Of a stretch of 64,000 bases of DNA, positions 28,991 through 37,089 are shown piece by piece. The stretch's first letter is position 1; every line of letters starts with the position of its first letter. The notes below the pieces were generated by a model that did no database searches, was not told the origin of the DNA, and saw only the letters and a list, made by a program, of their open reading frames with translations. A program made the translations under genes and the position numbers. Origin of the DNA: an uncultured Prevotellaceae bacterium (lineage in GTDB: Bacteria > Bacteroidota > Bacteroidia > Bacteroidales > Bacteroidaceae); NCBI GenBank assembly GCA_900316445.1, contig ONCZ01000030.1, positions 1 through 64,000 of the forward strand. Direction: 5' to 3'.

Positions 28991-30220
28991 ATGCAGTACG
29001 AAACGAAAATATTGACGACAAAGTATCAGAAACCTGATGCATACGGGGCACTGTCAATGCCCGTCTATTATACGGCGGCGTTTGAGTTTGAGTCTGCCAA
29101 GGCCATGGGCGACGCGTTTTGCGGTCGTTCCATGGCCCCGTCGTATGCCCGCATCGCCAACCCCACGGTTACCTATTTAGAGGAACGCGTACGGCAACAG
29201 ACGGGGGCAGTGAGCGTGACAGCACTCAACACGGGTATGGCGGCTATCCACTATGCCCTGACGGCTGTCAGTGCGGCAGGAGTCAACATCGTGGCCTCGA
29301 AGCATCTGTTTGGCAATAGTGTCTCGCTGCTTCGTGACACCCTCGGGAACTTCGGCGTGGAACCGCGATTTGTCGATTTCACGAAACCCGAAGAAGTAGA
29401 GGCGCAGATTGATGACAAGACCTGTGCGCTGTTCTTTGAGATCATCACCAATCCGCAGTTGTTCGTGGCCGACATCCGCAAACTGGCAGATATTGCCCAC
29501 AAGGCAGGTGTGCCTCTGATTGCCGATACGACTATCGTGCCGTTCTCCACTTTCCGTGCCGTAGATTTCGGCGTGGACATCGAGGTGGTGTCGAGCACGA
29601 AGTATATCTCCGGTGGTGGTACAGGACTCGGCGGCCTGCTTATTGACTACGGAAAGTTCGATTGGTCGCAGTCACCCTCCCCTGTCCTGCAGGTCCGCAC
29701 CAAGAAGGTCGGCAAGAAGCTGGCGTTTACGGCTCGTGTAAAGACAGAACTGGTAACAAACCTTGGCTCACTGATGACACCACAGGCCGCCTATATGGAA
29801 ACCCTTGGCCTCGACACGCTCGACATCCGTTTCCGTCGTCAGGCCGAGACCACGCTCTGGCTCGCCAAGCAATGTCAGCAACTGCCAGAGATCAAGCGCG
29901 TCAACTATACTGGTTTGGAGAACAACCCCTTCTATGAACTCTCTCGTGAGCAGTTCGGTCCCTTGCCCGGTGCCGTCTTCACCATCGACCTCGAATCGAA
30001 GGAAGCCGCCTTCGCGTTCATCGACAAGTTGCAGATCATCCGTCGTGCCACGAACCTCTTCGACCGTAAGTCGCTGGCCATCCATCCCGCCTCAACCATC
30101 TTCGGCCTCTTCACAGCCGAACAGTGTGCTGAGATGTCCGTCCCTGACACGACCGTCCGTCTGAGTATCGGCCTCGAAGCCGGCGAGGATATACTGGAGG
30201 ACATCAAAAATAGTTTGTAA
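28991..30220 (+). CDS. MetY-type O-acetylhomoserine/O-acetylserine sulfhydrylase
   Basis: 409 residues, Cys/Met-metabolism PLP family. PLP lysine in SSTKYISGGG; MAPSYARIANPTV and IHPASTIF are typical. It replaces the acetyl group of O-acetylhomoserine or O-acetylserine with sulfur. In Wolinella a MetY of this kind takes sulfur from a thiocarboxylated carrier (HcyS); the carrier, E1 and protease of that system are all present here, so the same use is likely. The acceptor is uncertain: the cluster encodes serine, not homoserine, acetyltransferase. Start at 28991; the upstream in-frame ATG at 28919 lies inside the palindromic repeat. Confidence 0.88.
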   Translation: MQYETKILTTKYQKPDAYGALSMPVYYTAAFEFESAKAMGDAFCGRSMAPSYARIANPTVTYLEERVRQQTGAVSVTALNTGMAAIHYALTAVSAAGVNIVASKHLFGNSVSLLRDTLGNFGVEPRFVDFTKPEEVEAQIDDKTCALFFEIITNPQLFVADIRKLADIAHKAGVPLIADTTIVPFSTFRAVDFGVDIEVVSSTKYISGGGTGLGGLLIDYGKFDWSQSPSPVLQVRTKKVGKKLAFTARVKTELVTNLGSLMTPQAAYMETLGLDTLDIRFRRQAETTLWLAKQCQQLPEIKRVNYTGLENNPFYELSREQFGPLPGAVFTIDLESKEAAFAFIDKLQIIRRATNLFDRKSLAIHPASTIFGLFTAEQCAEMSVPDTTVRLSIGLEAGEDILEDIKNSL

Positions 30221-30325
30221 CAACGGATTACACGGATTTCACGGATTGCTTTGCAAACGACCAAGATCGCCTGTCTTTGCGCATAAATAATCCGTGAAAT
30301 CCGTGTAATCCGTTGTTCTAAAAAA
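30221..30325. repeat. Palindromic ACGGATT/AATCCGT repeat, likely bidirectional hairpin
   Basis: CAACGGATTACACGGATTTC faces AATCCGTGAAATCCGTGTAA plus TCCGTTGTT across about 45 bases. It separates the convergent sulfhydrylase and response-regulator genes, where it may act as a terminator. Confidence 0.75.
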
Positions 30326-30970
30326 TCAGATGTAGAATTCCGAAGAATCTATGAGTCCGGCGCGGAGGGCATATTTAATGACCTCATGGGCTGTATTGAC
30401 ACCCAGTTTGCGGAAGATGTTCTTTCGGTGGGTGGTGATAGTGTGGACGCTGGAGAAGCGTTCTGCAGCAATCTCTTTCGTCGATTTGCCCTGGGCGATG
30501 GCACGTACGATCTCCGTTTCCGTCTCTGTCAGGATGCTGGGACGCTCCTCCTCCACCTGCTGATGGTTGATGATGACCTCCAAGGCACGCTGACTGATAT
30601 AGCGCTGGTGGCGCTCGACGGCCTGCAGGGCCTCACGTACCTCACTCAACGGTCCGTCCTTGAATACGATGCTGAACTGGTGTGACGAATAAACCACACG
30701 CCGCAGGAACTGAGGGGTCAGCTCGTCGCTAATGAGGATCCACTCCGACAGCGCAAACCGTTCGGCGACGATCAGCAGCTGTTCTTCGTCGGCGAAGTCG
30801 AACAATGTATAGTCGAGCAGCACCACGGCGTTCTCGTGCACCTTCAACAACTCCACAAGTCCCGCCTTGTCGCTGGCCTTGAAAACCGTCTGTTCTGACC
30901 TCTGACTGACAAGACTCTCCAACGCGAATCTCGTCAGTTCCTGATTATCTGCAAGAATATATTTAGCCAT
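30326..30970 (-). CDS. NarL/LuxR-family response regulator
   Basis: 214 residues. Receiver-like domain (1-120) with Asp53 (LLDYTLFD) as likely phosphorylation site; the usual acidic pair is reduced to Asp8-Asn9. A LuxR-type helix-turn-helix lies at about 145-205 (LTETETEIVRAIAQGKSTKEIAAERFSS, HRKNIFRKLGV). No sensor kinase is adjacent. A -7 box (TACCTTTGC, minus strand) lies at about 30990-31000. Lying beside the sulfur cluster, it is a candidate regulator of it, but nothing in the sequence proves that. Confidence 0.85.
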   Translation of the reverse strand: MAKYILADNQELTRFALESLVSQRSEQTVFKASDKAGLVELLKVHENAVVLLDYTLFDFADEEQLLIVAERFALSEWILISDELTPQFLRRVVYSSHQFSIVFKDGPLSEVREALQAVERHQRYISQRALEVIINHQQVEEERPSILTETETEIVRAIAQGKSTKEIAAERFSSVHTITTHRKNIFRKLGVNTAHEVIKYALRAGLIDSSEFYI

Positions 30971-31365
30971 ACTGATATGATTTTTGGTGCAAAGGTACGA
31001 AGATTAGAAGATTCCACCAAACACTCTTTGATATTTGGAAAATTCAGCTAAAGAAAAGCCTTTTCCTTTTATATTATTCTAAAACAGTCCACAAATACCC
31101 ACCATTTCAGAATAATATTCTCTAACAACTCATTTTGTATCAACTTTCGTTAAATATCGCCGCATATTTAGCACTAATTCCGTCATTATTAGTAACTTTG
31201 GCCCGTATGTAGTGTAATGCTCACATTTTTTTCGCTGTCGAATGTAATAAATTCACTTTTCCTGCGACTAATGGGGCAAGTTCGTGATTAAGCGAGAGCA
31301 GAAACAAACTTGTTTGTTATGCCGAGCGTGAACGAACTCGATGTGAAACATCAAAGACGATTAAG
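30971..31365. other. Intergenic region between divergent regulator genes
   Basis: Contains the minus-strand promoter of the response regulator, a plus-strand -7 box (TAACTTTG, 31193-31200) and a leader of about 160 nt before the sigma gene. The leader holds AACAAAC/GTTTGTT (31303-31318) inside a GCGAGAGCAG...TGCCGAGCG context that looks like a dispersed intergenic repeat. No small ORF stands out. Confidence 0.5.
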
Positions 31366-32367
31366 ATGGAGACGAAAGAATTAGAGAAAGATTTCCTGAC
31401 GATGGTCGAGGCGCAGAAACGTACGATCTACAAGGTGTGCTATATCTATGCCAACGACCAGGACGACCTGAACGACCTGTATCAGGAGACGGTGCTCAAC
31501 CTGTGGAAGAGCTTCCCGCGCTATCGGGGGGATAGCAAGCTCACAACCTGGGTCTACCGCATCGCCATGAACACCTGCATCACGTTTCTCAGACGCTCCA
31601 ATGCCCGTCCACAGACCGTACCGATGACGGCCAATGTGGCAAGTATGGCAGCAGACGAGGACACAACAGGACAGCTCAGGGAACTCTACCGACTCATCAA
31701 CCAGCTGGGGAAACTGGAACGCGCGCTGATTCTCCTCTGGCTGGAAGAACGGAGTTATGAGGAAATCGCCAAAGCCAGCTGGAACAAGCTCGATGAGCGT
31801 CTGGCAGAAACGGAAATAGTGAACCTTCGCGTGGTGAAGGAAGTGATTCAGCAGAAGACCAAGTCGGCCTATGAAGGTATCATTGGGCAGAACCTCTATA
31901 CCCTCGTGGTAAATATTCTGATCATCTGTGTGGTATTCCCCTATGTCTATATGAATACCCCCATCCGAACCGTATCGTTTGCGATTGTTGAGGGGCTGAT
32001 GGTCATCGGACTGATACCAATGATACGGAAACTCTTGTTACTGTCGAAGTTCGACCTTGCCGGGAAGAAGAGCTATGAACTCAGCAGACTGGTATTGAAT
32101 TACAAGAAGATTTGTCACAACGAGACGCTTGGGACGATTGTCATAGTCGCCACAGGCTTCATCTCTTTCTACATCTCTGAACTTGGTTTCAATCCCTGCT
32201 ATCAGTTTGAAGTCAGCAGAGTGCTGCTCGTCATAGGTCTCACGCTGATTACCTTTGCCGTAGCCTTTGGCATCGGTCTCTGGCAGATTCGCCGTCACGC
32301 CCAGCAGCTGCAGGAGATAGAGCGCGGACTCGAAGAACTCCGCGAGTTTGAGCACCCGTCACGATGA
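31366..32367 (+). CDS. ECF sigma factor N-terminus fused to a membrane protein
   Basis: 333 residues. Residues 1-about 136 match ECF sigma factors: region 2 (CYIYANDQDDLNDLYQETVLNLWKSFPRYRG, STWVYRIAMNT-like) and the first half of region 4 (LERALILLWLEERSYEEIAK). The recognition helix that should follow is absent. The frame passes straight into a different protein, ASWNKLDERLAETEIVN and then four membrane helices, resembling the membrane protein usually encoded directly after such sigma genes in Bacteroidetes. It therefore looks like an in-frame deletion that joined two genes. DNA binding at -35 would be lost; whether it still works as a membrane-held sigma is open. Confidence 0.8.
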   Translation: METKELEKDFLTMVEAQKRTIYKVCYIYANDQDDLNDLYQETVLNLWKSFPRYRGDSKLTTWVYRIAMNTCITFLRRSNARPQTVPMTANVASMAADEDTTGQLRELYRLINQLGKLERALILLWLEERSYEEIAKASWNKLDERLAETEIVNLRVVKEVIQQKTKSAYEGIIGQNLYTLVVNILIICVVFPYVYMNTPIRTVSFAIVEGLMVIGLIPMIRKLLLLSKFDLAGKKSYELSRLVLNYKKICHNETLGTIVIVATGFISFYISELGFNPCYQFEVSRVLLVIGLTLITFAVAFGIGLWQIRRHAQQLQEIERGLEELREFEHPSR

Positions 32368-32382
32368 CGGGTGTTTTCTTTT
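32353..32382. terminator. Terminator between convergent genes
   Basis: CACCCGTCA (32353-32361) pairs with TGACGGGTG (32365-32373), followed by TTTTCTTTT. It overlaps the stop codon of the sigma-fusion gene. Confidence 0.85.
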
Positions 32383-33226
32383 ATGCTCGCTTGATTGCTG
32401 CGCGAACCTGTGACATGTTGCTGCGCGAGACGGGGAGCGATTCGTGGCAGTGCTTGATGAGCAGCAGGGTAGAGCCGGAATGTGAGACAATCTGTTCTAC
32501 CTGGCCAAGGTTGACTAAGAAGGCACGATGACAGCGGACAATCATCGGATAGCCTTGCAGCGTTTCCTCCATTTGTTTCATCGTGGCGCGAAGCATGTCG
32601 GTATGCACCTGATCGTCGCGCAGATGGCTCACCTTGACGTAATTGCCCACGGCTTCCATAAATAATAGGTGGGAAATCTGGAGTGTCACGGATTCGTTGG
32701 TCGTGCCAGTGAGGGTCAATTCTTCAACACGTTCTTCTTGCATCTTCTTCAACTCCTCGTTCAGCAGCCGCGTCTCTTCCAATTCCATCGCCAGATACTT
32801 GCTGCGGTACTTGAAGCGCCAATAGAGTCCGATGGCGAAGGAGCAGAAGGCTATGATGGCGAGTGTTTCAAGGAAATTAACAAGAGACAACTGATTACCC
32901 TCTATGAGGTCGCTCAGCACGAAGTGGCGATAGAGACAGATGCCCAGTGCCACAAGCGGCGTGTTGATAAGCTGGAACCAGAGGTTGCGACGGATGATGT
33001 ATTCGGCACCCTTCTTGAACGACCTCGGCATCTTGATGACGTACTTCAGGATAATGTCCGTTATCATGCAGATCGAAAAACCGATCACGCCCAAAGCAAC
33101 CAGATGTACATAGGCCTGCCACTGCCACGCATCCAATTCAAAGGGTTTAAACACAGCTAACGCCACCACCATAAACGTGGTGCTGATGATTCTTGTCGTT
33201 ATCGTTTCTAAACGTCCTTGCTTCAT
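32381..33226 (-). CDS. Membrane-bound LytTR transcription regulator
   Basis: 281 residues from the ATG at 33226. Four membrane helices (about 10-140), a coiled-coil linker (ELEETRLLNEELKKMQEERVEELT), then a C-terminal LytTR DNA-binding domain (about 185-281; LLFMEAVGNYVKV, MIVRCHRAFLVNLGQVE, LPVSRSNM). Combines sensing at the membrane and DNA binding in one protein. The promoter box at 33234-33242 sits directly before this ATG, so an earlier in-frame ATG at 33259 cannot be used and the message is nearly leaderless. Convergent with the sigma fusion. Confidence 0.88.
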   Translation of the reverse strand: MKQGRLETITTRIISTTFMVVALAVFKPFELDAWQWQAYVHLVALGVIGFSICMITDIILKYVIKMPRSFKKGAEYIIRRNLWFQLINTPLVALGICLYRHFVLSDLIEGNQLSLVNFLETLAIIAFCSFAIGLYWRFKYRSKYLAMELEETRLLNEELKKMQEERVEELTLTGTTNESVTLQISHLLFMEAVGNYVKVSHLRDDQVHTDMLRATMKQMEETLQGYPMIVRCHRAFLVNLGQVEQIVSHSGSTLLLIKHCHESLPVSRSNMSQVRAAIKRA

Positions 33227-33233
33227 ACAGGGT

Positions 33234-33242
33234 GCAAAGGTA
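33234..33242 (-). promoter_or_regulatory. -7 promoter box of the LytTR gene
   Basis: TACCTTTGC on the minus strand, 8 bp before the ATG at 33226. Confidence 0.65.
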
Positions 33243-33444
33243 CGAAATAAAAGTGACATTCATCACATTTCCATGCAGAATATCCCAAATATTTGGTTAT
33301 CTCGGAAACAATTCGTAATTTTGCGGTCGAAAACATTGAAAATGATGAAAAGATACAGGTATCCCGTCACCATCGAGCAGGGCGGAAACTCTTCGGCGGC
33401 AAGGCCACAGTCAGAATTGAAGGAGATTATTTATTGTGAGCAAA

Positions 33445-33978
33445 ATGAATATACTGATTCTCTCAGGAAGTCCTCGGAAGGGCGGCAATACGGATATGCT
33501 CGTGGAGGCATTCGTCAAAGGAGCCTCGCAGAAACACCATGTGGAAGTCGTATCTGTACGCGATTACAAGGTCAGTCCCTGCATGGGCTGCAACGCCTGT
33601 TTTATGAGCAAAGACAATACTTGTGCTCAGAAGGACGATATGACGATTATCTACGAGAAGATGGCCGTAGCCAATATGCTGGTAATTGCTTCGCCTGTGT
33701 ATTTCTACGAACTGAGTGCACAGCTGAAAGCCGTCATCGACCGCTGCCACAATCCCATCAGGGATACGTTCCCCATCAAGAAGACGGCCCTCCTGCTTGT
33801 AGGTGCCGCCACACTTCCTGAACTATTCGACAGCATCCTCACTCAATACCAGCTCTGCCTGAACTTCTTCAAGTTGGAGGATGCCGGTCGCGTGTTAGTT
33901 CGTTGCGTTAAAGATAAGGGCGACATCAGAAATACCGATGCTTTGAACGAGGCAGTCGAGTTAGGACAACAACTATAA
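33445..33978 (+). CDS. NADPH-dependent FMN reductase / flavodoxin-like protein
   Basis: 177 residues from the ATG at 33445 (MNILILSGSPRKGGNT); a GTG at 33436 would add three residues and lies nearer to an AAGGAG at 33419. Flavin-binding loop SGSPRKGGNTD, a CMGCNACFM cysteine motif and VIASPVYFYELSAQLK are typical of the iron-sulfur-flavoprotein-like NAD(P)H oxidoreductases common in anaerobes. A -7 box (TAATTTTGC, about 33317-33325) lies well upstream, leaving a leader of about 110 nt. The SDR gene follows 38 bp downstream. Confidence 0.85.
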   Translation: MNILILSGSPRKGGNTDMLVEAFVKGASQKHHVEVVSVRDYKVSPCMGCNACFMSKDNTCAQKDDMTIIYEKMAVANMLVIASPVYFYELSAQLKAVIDRCHNPIRDTFPIKKTALLLVGAATLPELFDSILTQYQLCLNFFKLEDAGRVLVRCVKDKGDIRNTDALNEAVELGQQL

Positions 33979-34016
33979 AAAAGAGGTTTGATTTAGTAAC
34001 TAAACAGAACAATATT

Positions 34017-34772
34017 ATGAACAAAATTGTATTGATTACAGGAGCCACAAGCGGGATAGGTCTCGCCTGTGCAAGGAAGTTTGCCGAGAATGGCGACAGA
34101 CTGATTCTGACGGGAAGAAACGAACACCGTCTGAATGAAATCAGAAAGGAACTGACGGAAAAAGGTACGGACGTGTTGACGCTGGCTTTCGATGTGAGAG
34201 ACCGCGAGAAGGCGACGAAGTGCATCCAGGAGTTGCCGACTGAATGGCAAGAGATTGACGTGCTGGTGAACAATGCCGGACTGGCGCTGGGACTGGAACC
34301 CGAATATGAGGGCAATCCCGACGACTGGGAAACGATGATCGACACGAACATCAAGGGCCTGCTCACGATGACGCGTCTCGTGGTGCCCGGCATGGTGGAG
34401 CGCAATCGTGGACACATCATCAACGTCGGCTCCGTAGCTGGCGATGCTGCCTACGCCGGCGGCAATGTCTATTGCGCCACAAAAGCCGCCGTGAAAGCAC
34501 TCTCAGACGGCTTGCGCATCGATGTCGCCAATACCGCCGTCCGCGTGACGAACCTGAAGCCCGGACTTGTGGAGACCAACTTCAGCAACGTCCGTTTCCA
34601 CGGCGACAACGACCGGGCCGCCACGGTCTATAAAGGCATCAAGCCCCTGACGGGAGATGATATTGCCGACGTCGCCGTCTTTGCCGCCAACGCCCCAGAG
34701 CACGTGCAGATTGCCGAAGTGCTCATACTGGCCACCCATCAGGCCAGCGGCAGTGTTATCGTCAGAAAATGA
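34017..34772 (+). CDS. Short-chain dehydrogenase/reductase
   Basis: 251 residues. Classical SDR: TGATSGIG cofactor loop at 8-15, NNAG, the catalytic Ser (NVGSVAG) and Tyr-x3-Lys (YCATK). An NADP-preferring serine-type oxidoreductase resembling YdfG-type 3-hydroxy acid dehydrogenases. Probably co-transcribed with the flavoprotein gene; both are redox enzymes but no pathway can be named. Confidence 0.88.
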   Translation: MNKIVLITGATSGIGLACARKFAENGDRLILTGRNEHRLNEIRKELTEKGTDVLTLAFDVRDREKATKCIQELPTEWQEIDVLVNNAGLALGLEPEYEGNPDDWETMIDTNIKGLLTMTRLVVPGMVERNRGHIINVGSVAGDAAYAGGNVYCATKAAVKALSDGLRIDVANTAVRVTNLKPGLVETNFSNVRFHGDNDRAATVYKGIKPLTGDDIADVAVFAANAPEHVQIAEVLILATHQASGSVIVRK

Positions 34773-34783
34773 AATGTTTGCAT

Positions 34784-34816
34784 AAAAAAGCCGCTAACCC
34801 GTTGAGGATTAGCGGC
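34784..34816 (-). terminator. tmRNA terminator
   Basis: GCCGCTAACCC (34790-34800) pairs with GGATTAGCGGC (34806-34816) with one mismatch. On the minus strand it is followed by a run of six T, directly after the tmRNA 3' end. Confidence 0.8.
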
Positions 34817-34831
34817 CTATGTTTTGGAGGG

Positions 34832-35230
34832 TGGTGGAGCTGGAGGGAGTCGAACCCTCGTCCAAACAGGGAAACCATACGCTTTCTACACGCTTATTCC
34901 AGTCTTCGTTTTTCGAGCGCCGACAAGACCTGGACCACCAATCGACACCTTAGCTCCTAAATCTCATCCCTCGATCGGAGCCTCGAGAGACTATTTCCGA
35001 TTTAACCTGCGCCGTTGGATCCTCAGATTCGGAACCACATCCTTGGAGCGACGTCTCGTTCAGCTACCTGGTAGCCGAATTGAGCCTCAATCTACTATGC
35101 TTCGATTAGGCAGCGAGAGCGTAATTTCTTTCGCCAATTAATTTTTCCCTGACTCAGATTATGGAGGGAACCAAGAAGCCTCCGCGTGCTTACGTACCAT
35201 CTCAACCCGCTGTCAAATCCAGTCAACCCC
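34832..35230 (-). ncRNA. ssrA: tmRNA (transfer-messenger RNA)
   Basis: Rescues stalled ribosomes and tags the unfinished protein for degradation. The minus strand starts GGGGTTGACTGGATTTGACAG at 35230 and ends GTTCGACTCCCTCCAGCTC-CACCA at 34832; GGGGTTG pairs with CAGCTCC to form the acceptor stem, and CCA is encoded. About 399 nt. The tag frame, near 35105-35135, reads GERNYALAA then stop, a variant of the GETNYALAA/GENNYALAA tags of Bacteroidetes. Its -7 box (TAAATTTGC) lies at about 35256-35265. Confidence 0.95.
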
Positions 35231-35338
35231 AGGTGTCGATTTCGTAAAACCGGGTGCAAATTTACAAAAAATTCCACAGATTACGCATATTATTCAGTTT
35301 TTTTTCATTTTTTTCTGCTGAATCTGCGGTAAAATAAG

Positions 35339-35347
35339 TACCTTTGC
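35339..35347 (+). promoter_or_regulatory. -7 promoter box of the capsule locus
   Basis: TACCTTTGC, 29 bp before the first capsule gene; the region upstream is T-rich. Confidence 0.6.
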
Positions 35348-35375
35348 AGCCGATTTATATATTATTAAGGTAGAA

Positions 35376-36176
35376 ATGAACATTAAAGCACTACTCAGAA
35401 CAGGCTGCATGGCCTTACTGCTGGCCTCGTGCACGACGCCGAAAAACGTATCATACTTTCCCAACTGGGCTGATAGCGAAACGCTGCCATTAACCGACAC
35501 GAGAGGCATCGTGCTTAAGCCGGCGGACAAGCTGTCAATCATCGTGAACACTAAGTCGGCAGAACTGAATAATGTGCTGAACCTCCCCGTGACCGCACAG
35601 ATCATAGGTTACACGGAGATCCAGTCTATTTCCCAAAGCCGTGGCGCATCAGGTTATACCATCGACCCGGAAGGCTATATCGACTTCCCGCTTGTGGGCA
35701 AGGTGAAGGCCGCAGGCATGACACGCTCTGAGCTGGCTGCCCACCTAAAACGGACGATGGAGGAGGCGAATGTTGCCACCGACGCCGTGGTAACCATCGA
35801 ATACATGAATTTGGGTTACTCCGTGATGGGCGACGTGTTAAAGCCCGGCTTCTTCGAGTTCAACAGCGACCGCGTGAGTGTGCTCCAGGCACTAAGTATG
35901 GCTGGCGACATGAACATCACGGGTAACCGTCAGGAGGTGAAAGTTATACGCACCGAAGGTGACAAGCAGAATGTGTATGTGCTAAACCTGCAAGACCATA
36001 AGGCACTGACATCCTCGCCCGGCTATTACCTCCAACAGAACGATATCGTCTACGTAGACCCCAACGATTACAAGAAGCGTCAGTCTACGGCCAATGCGAG
36101 CGAGATCACTAGAGCCTCGTTCTGGCTGTCGGCCCTCTCGGTGCTGACAACCGTCGCAGTGCTCATCTTTAAATAA
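35376..36176 (+). CDS. Wza-type polysaccharide export lipoprotein
   Basis: 266 residues. Lipobox LLLASC (Cys about 20), then the polysaccharide-export domain (LKPADKLSIIVNTKSAELNNVLNLP, YTIDPEGYIDFPLVGKVKAAGMTRSEL), a SLBB-like domain (GYSVMGDVLKPGFFEFNSDRVSVLQAL) and a C-terminal membrane helix. Forms the outer-membrane channel for the polysaccharide. First gene of the capsule operon; the Wzz-like gene is two genes downstream. Confidence 0.92.
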   Translation: MNIKALLRTGCMALLLASCTTPKNVSYFPNWADSETLPLTDTRGIVLKPADKLSIIVNTKSAELNNVLNLPVTAQIIGYTEIQSISQSRGASGYTIDPEGYIDFPLVGKVKAAGMTRSELAAHLKRTMEEANVATDAVVTIEYMNLGYSVMGDVLKPGFFEFNSDRVSVLQALSMAGDMNITGNRQEVKVIRTEGDKQNVYVLNLQDHKALTSSPGYYLQQNDIVYVDPNDYKKRQSTANASEITRASFWLSALSVLTTVAVLIFK

Positions 36177-36189
36177 TAAAGGTGGGAAA

Positions 36190-37071
36190 GTGAAATATCT
36201 CGGTAATAAGATAAATATTCTGAAAGATGCCTTCATGGGAAATCTCATGAAGCTGAGAGTCATATATGACATCCGCCTGCGCAAGGCAATCAGACTCTCG
36301 AAGAAACAGGACACCTCGGTCGTGGTGTCGCTCACCAGTTATGGAAAGCGCGTCAAGGGGAGTGCCGTTTTTACAGTCTACTCGCTGCTGAGGCAAACGG
36401 TCCGTCCTGAGCGAGTCGTACTATGGCTTGACGAGAGGGAATACAATGACCAGAACCTTCCCGGCGACCTCCGCTTCCTATGCGATTATGGGCTGGAAGT
36501 GCGCTTCGGCAAGGATATCGGCTCTTATACCAAGATTATCCATTCACTCTCGACATTCCCAGACAAGCATATCATCACGGCCGATGACGACCTGTACTAC
36601 ACCAAGTCTTTCGTCGAGGAGTTTGTAGATGCCCACCGCCAGTACCCCAAGGCCATCATCACTGGTTTTGCAAGAGTGCCTGTGACAGACGACGATCACC
36701 AGCTTGCAACCTATGATGCCTGGCCTGAGTATCACCACGTCGGTTCCAACTTCCAATATGACACTGCCAGAATCATCCCTTTAGGCTTTGGTGGTGTACT
36801 CTATCCCTGCCATGTGTTCGACGACGAGGTCAAAAATGAGGCAGTCTTCACGACCCTCTGCCCCAAGGCCGACGATATCTGGCTGTACGTGATGGGGCTT
36901 CGCTCTCAATCAGAGAAACGCATGCTTACCGACTCTAACATCGCCTATTACCACACGGACCTGCTGCGCCAGCTGGTCACCAAAGACCGTCTGACAGCCA
37001 CCAACCGCTTCGGCGGCGAGAACGACACGCAAATGAAGGCGCTGTTAAAGCACTATGACATCAAACTTTAA
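36190..37071 (+). CDS. Glycosyltransferase of the capsule locus
   Basis: 293 residues with a GTG start at 36190 preceded by AAAGGTGG; an ATG at 36235 is an alternative. GT-A features: VVVSLTSYGKRV near the N-terminus, RPERVVLWLDE, and the metal-binding acidic run ITADDDLYYTKS. It probably adds a sugar to the repeat unit on the cytoplasmic side. The insertion between wza and wzz homologues is unusual but keeps operon spacing. Confidence 0.78.
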   Translation: MKYLGNKINILKDAFMGNLMKLRVIYDIRLRKAIRLSKKQDTSVVVSLTSYGKRVKGSAVFTVYSLLRQTVRPERVVLWLDEREYNDQNLPGDLRFLCDYGLEVRFGKDIGSYTKIIHSLSTFPDKHIITADDDLYYTKSFVEEFVDAHRQYPKAIITGFARVPVTDDDHQLATYDAWPEYHHVGSNFQYDTARIIPLGFGGVLYPCHVFDDEVKNEAVFTTLCPKADDIWLYVMGLRSQSEKRMLTDSNIAYYHTDLLRQLVTKDRLTATNRFGGENDTQMKALLKHYDIKL

Positions 37072-37089
37072 ATTAATATCAACCAACGT

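Noticed and set aside
33342..33821. Frame starting MKRYRYPVTIEQGG upstream of and overlapping the flavoprotein gene
   Set aside because: It lies after a plausible promoter and its first 35 codons look protein-like, but it then runs through the conserved flavoprotein gene in another frame. At most it is a leader remnant.
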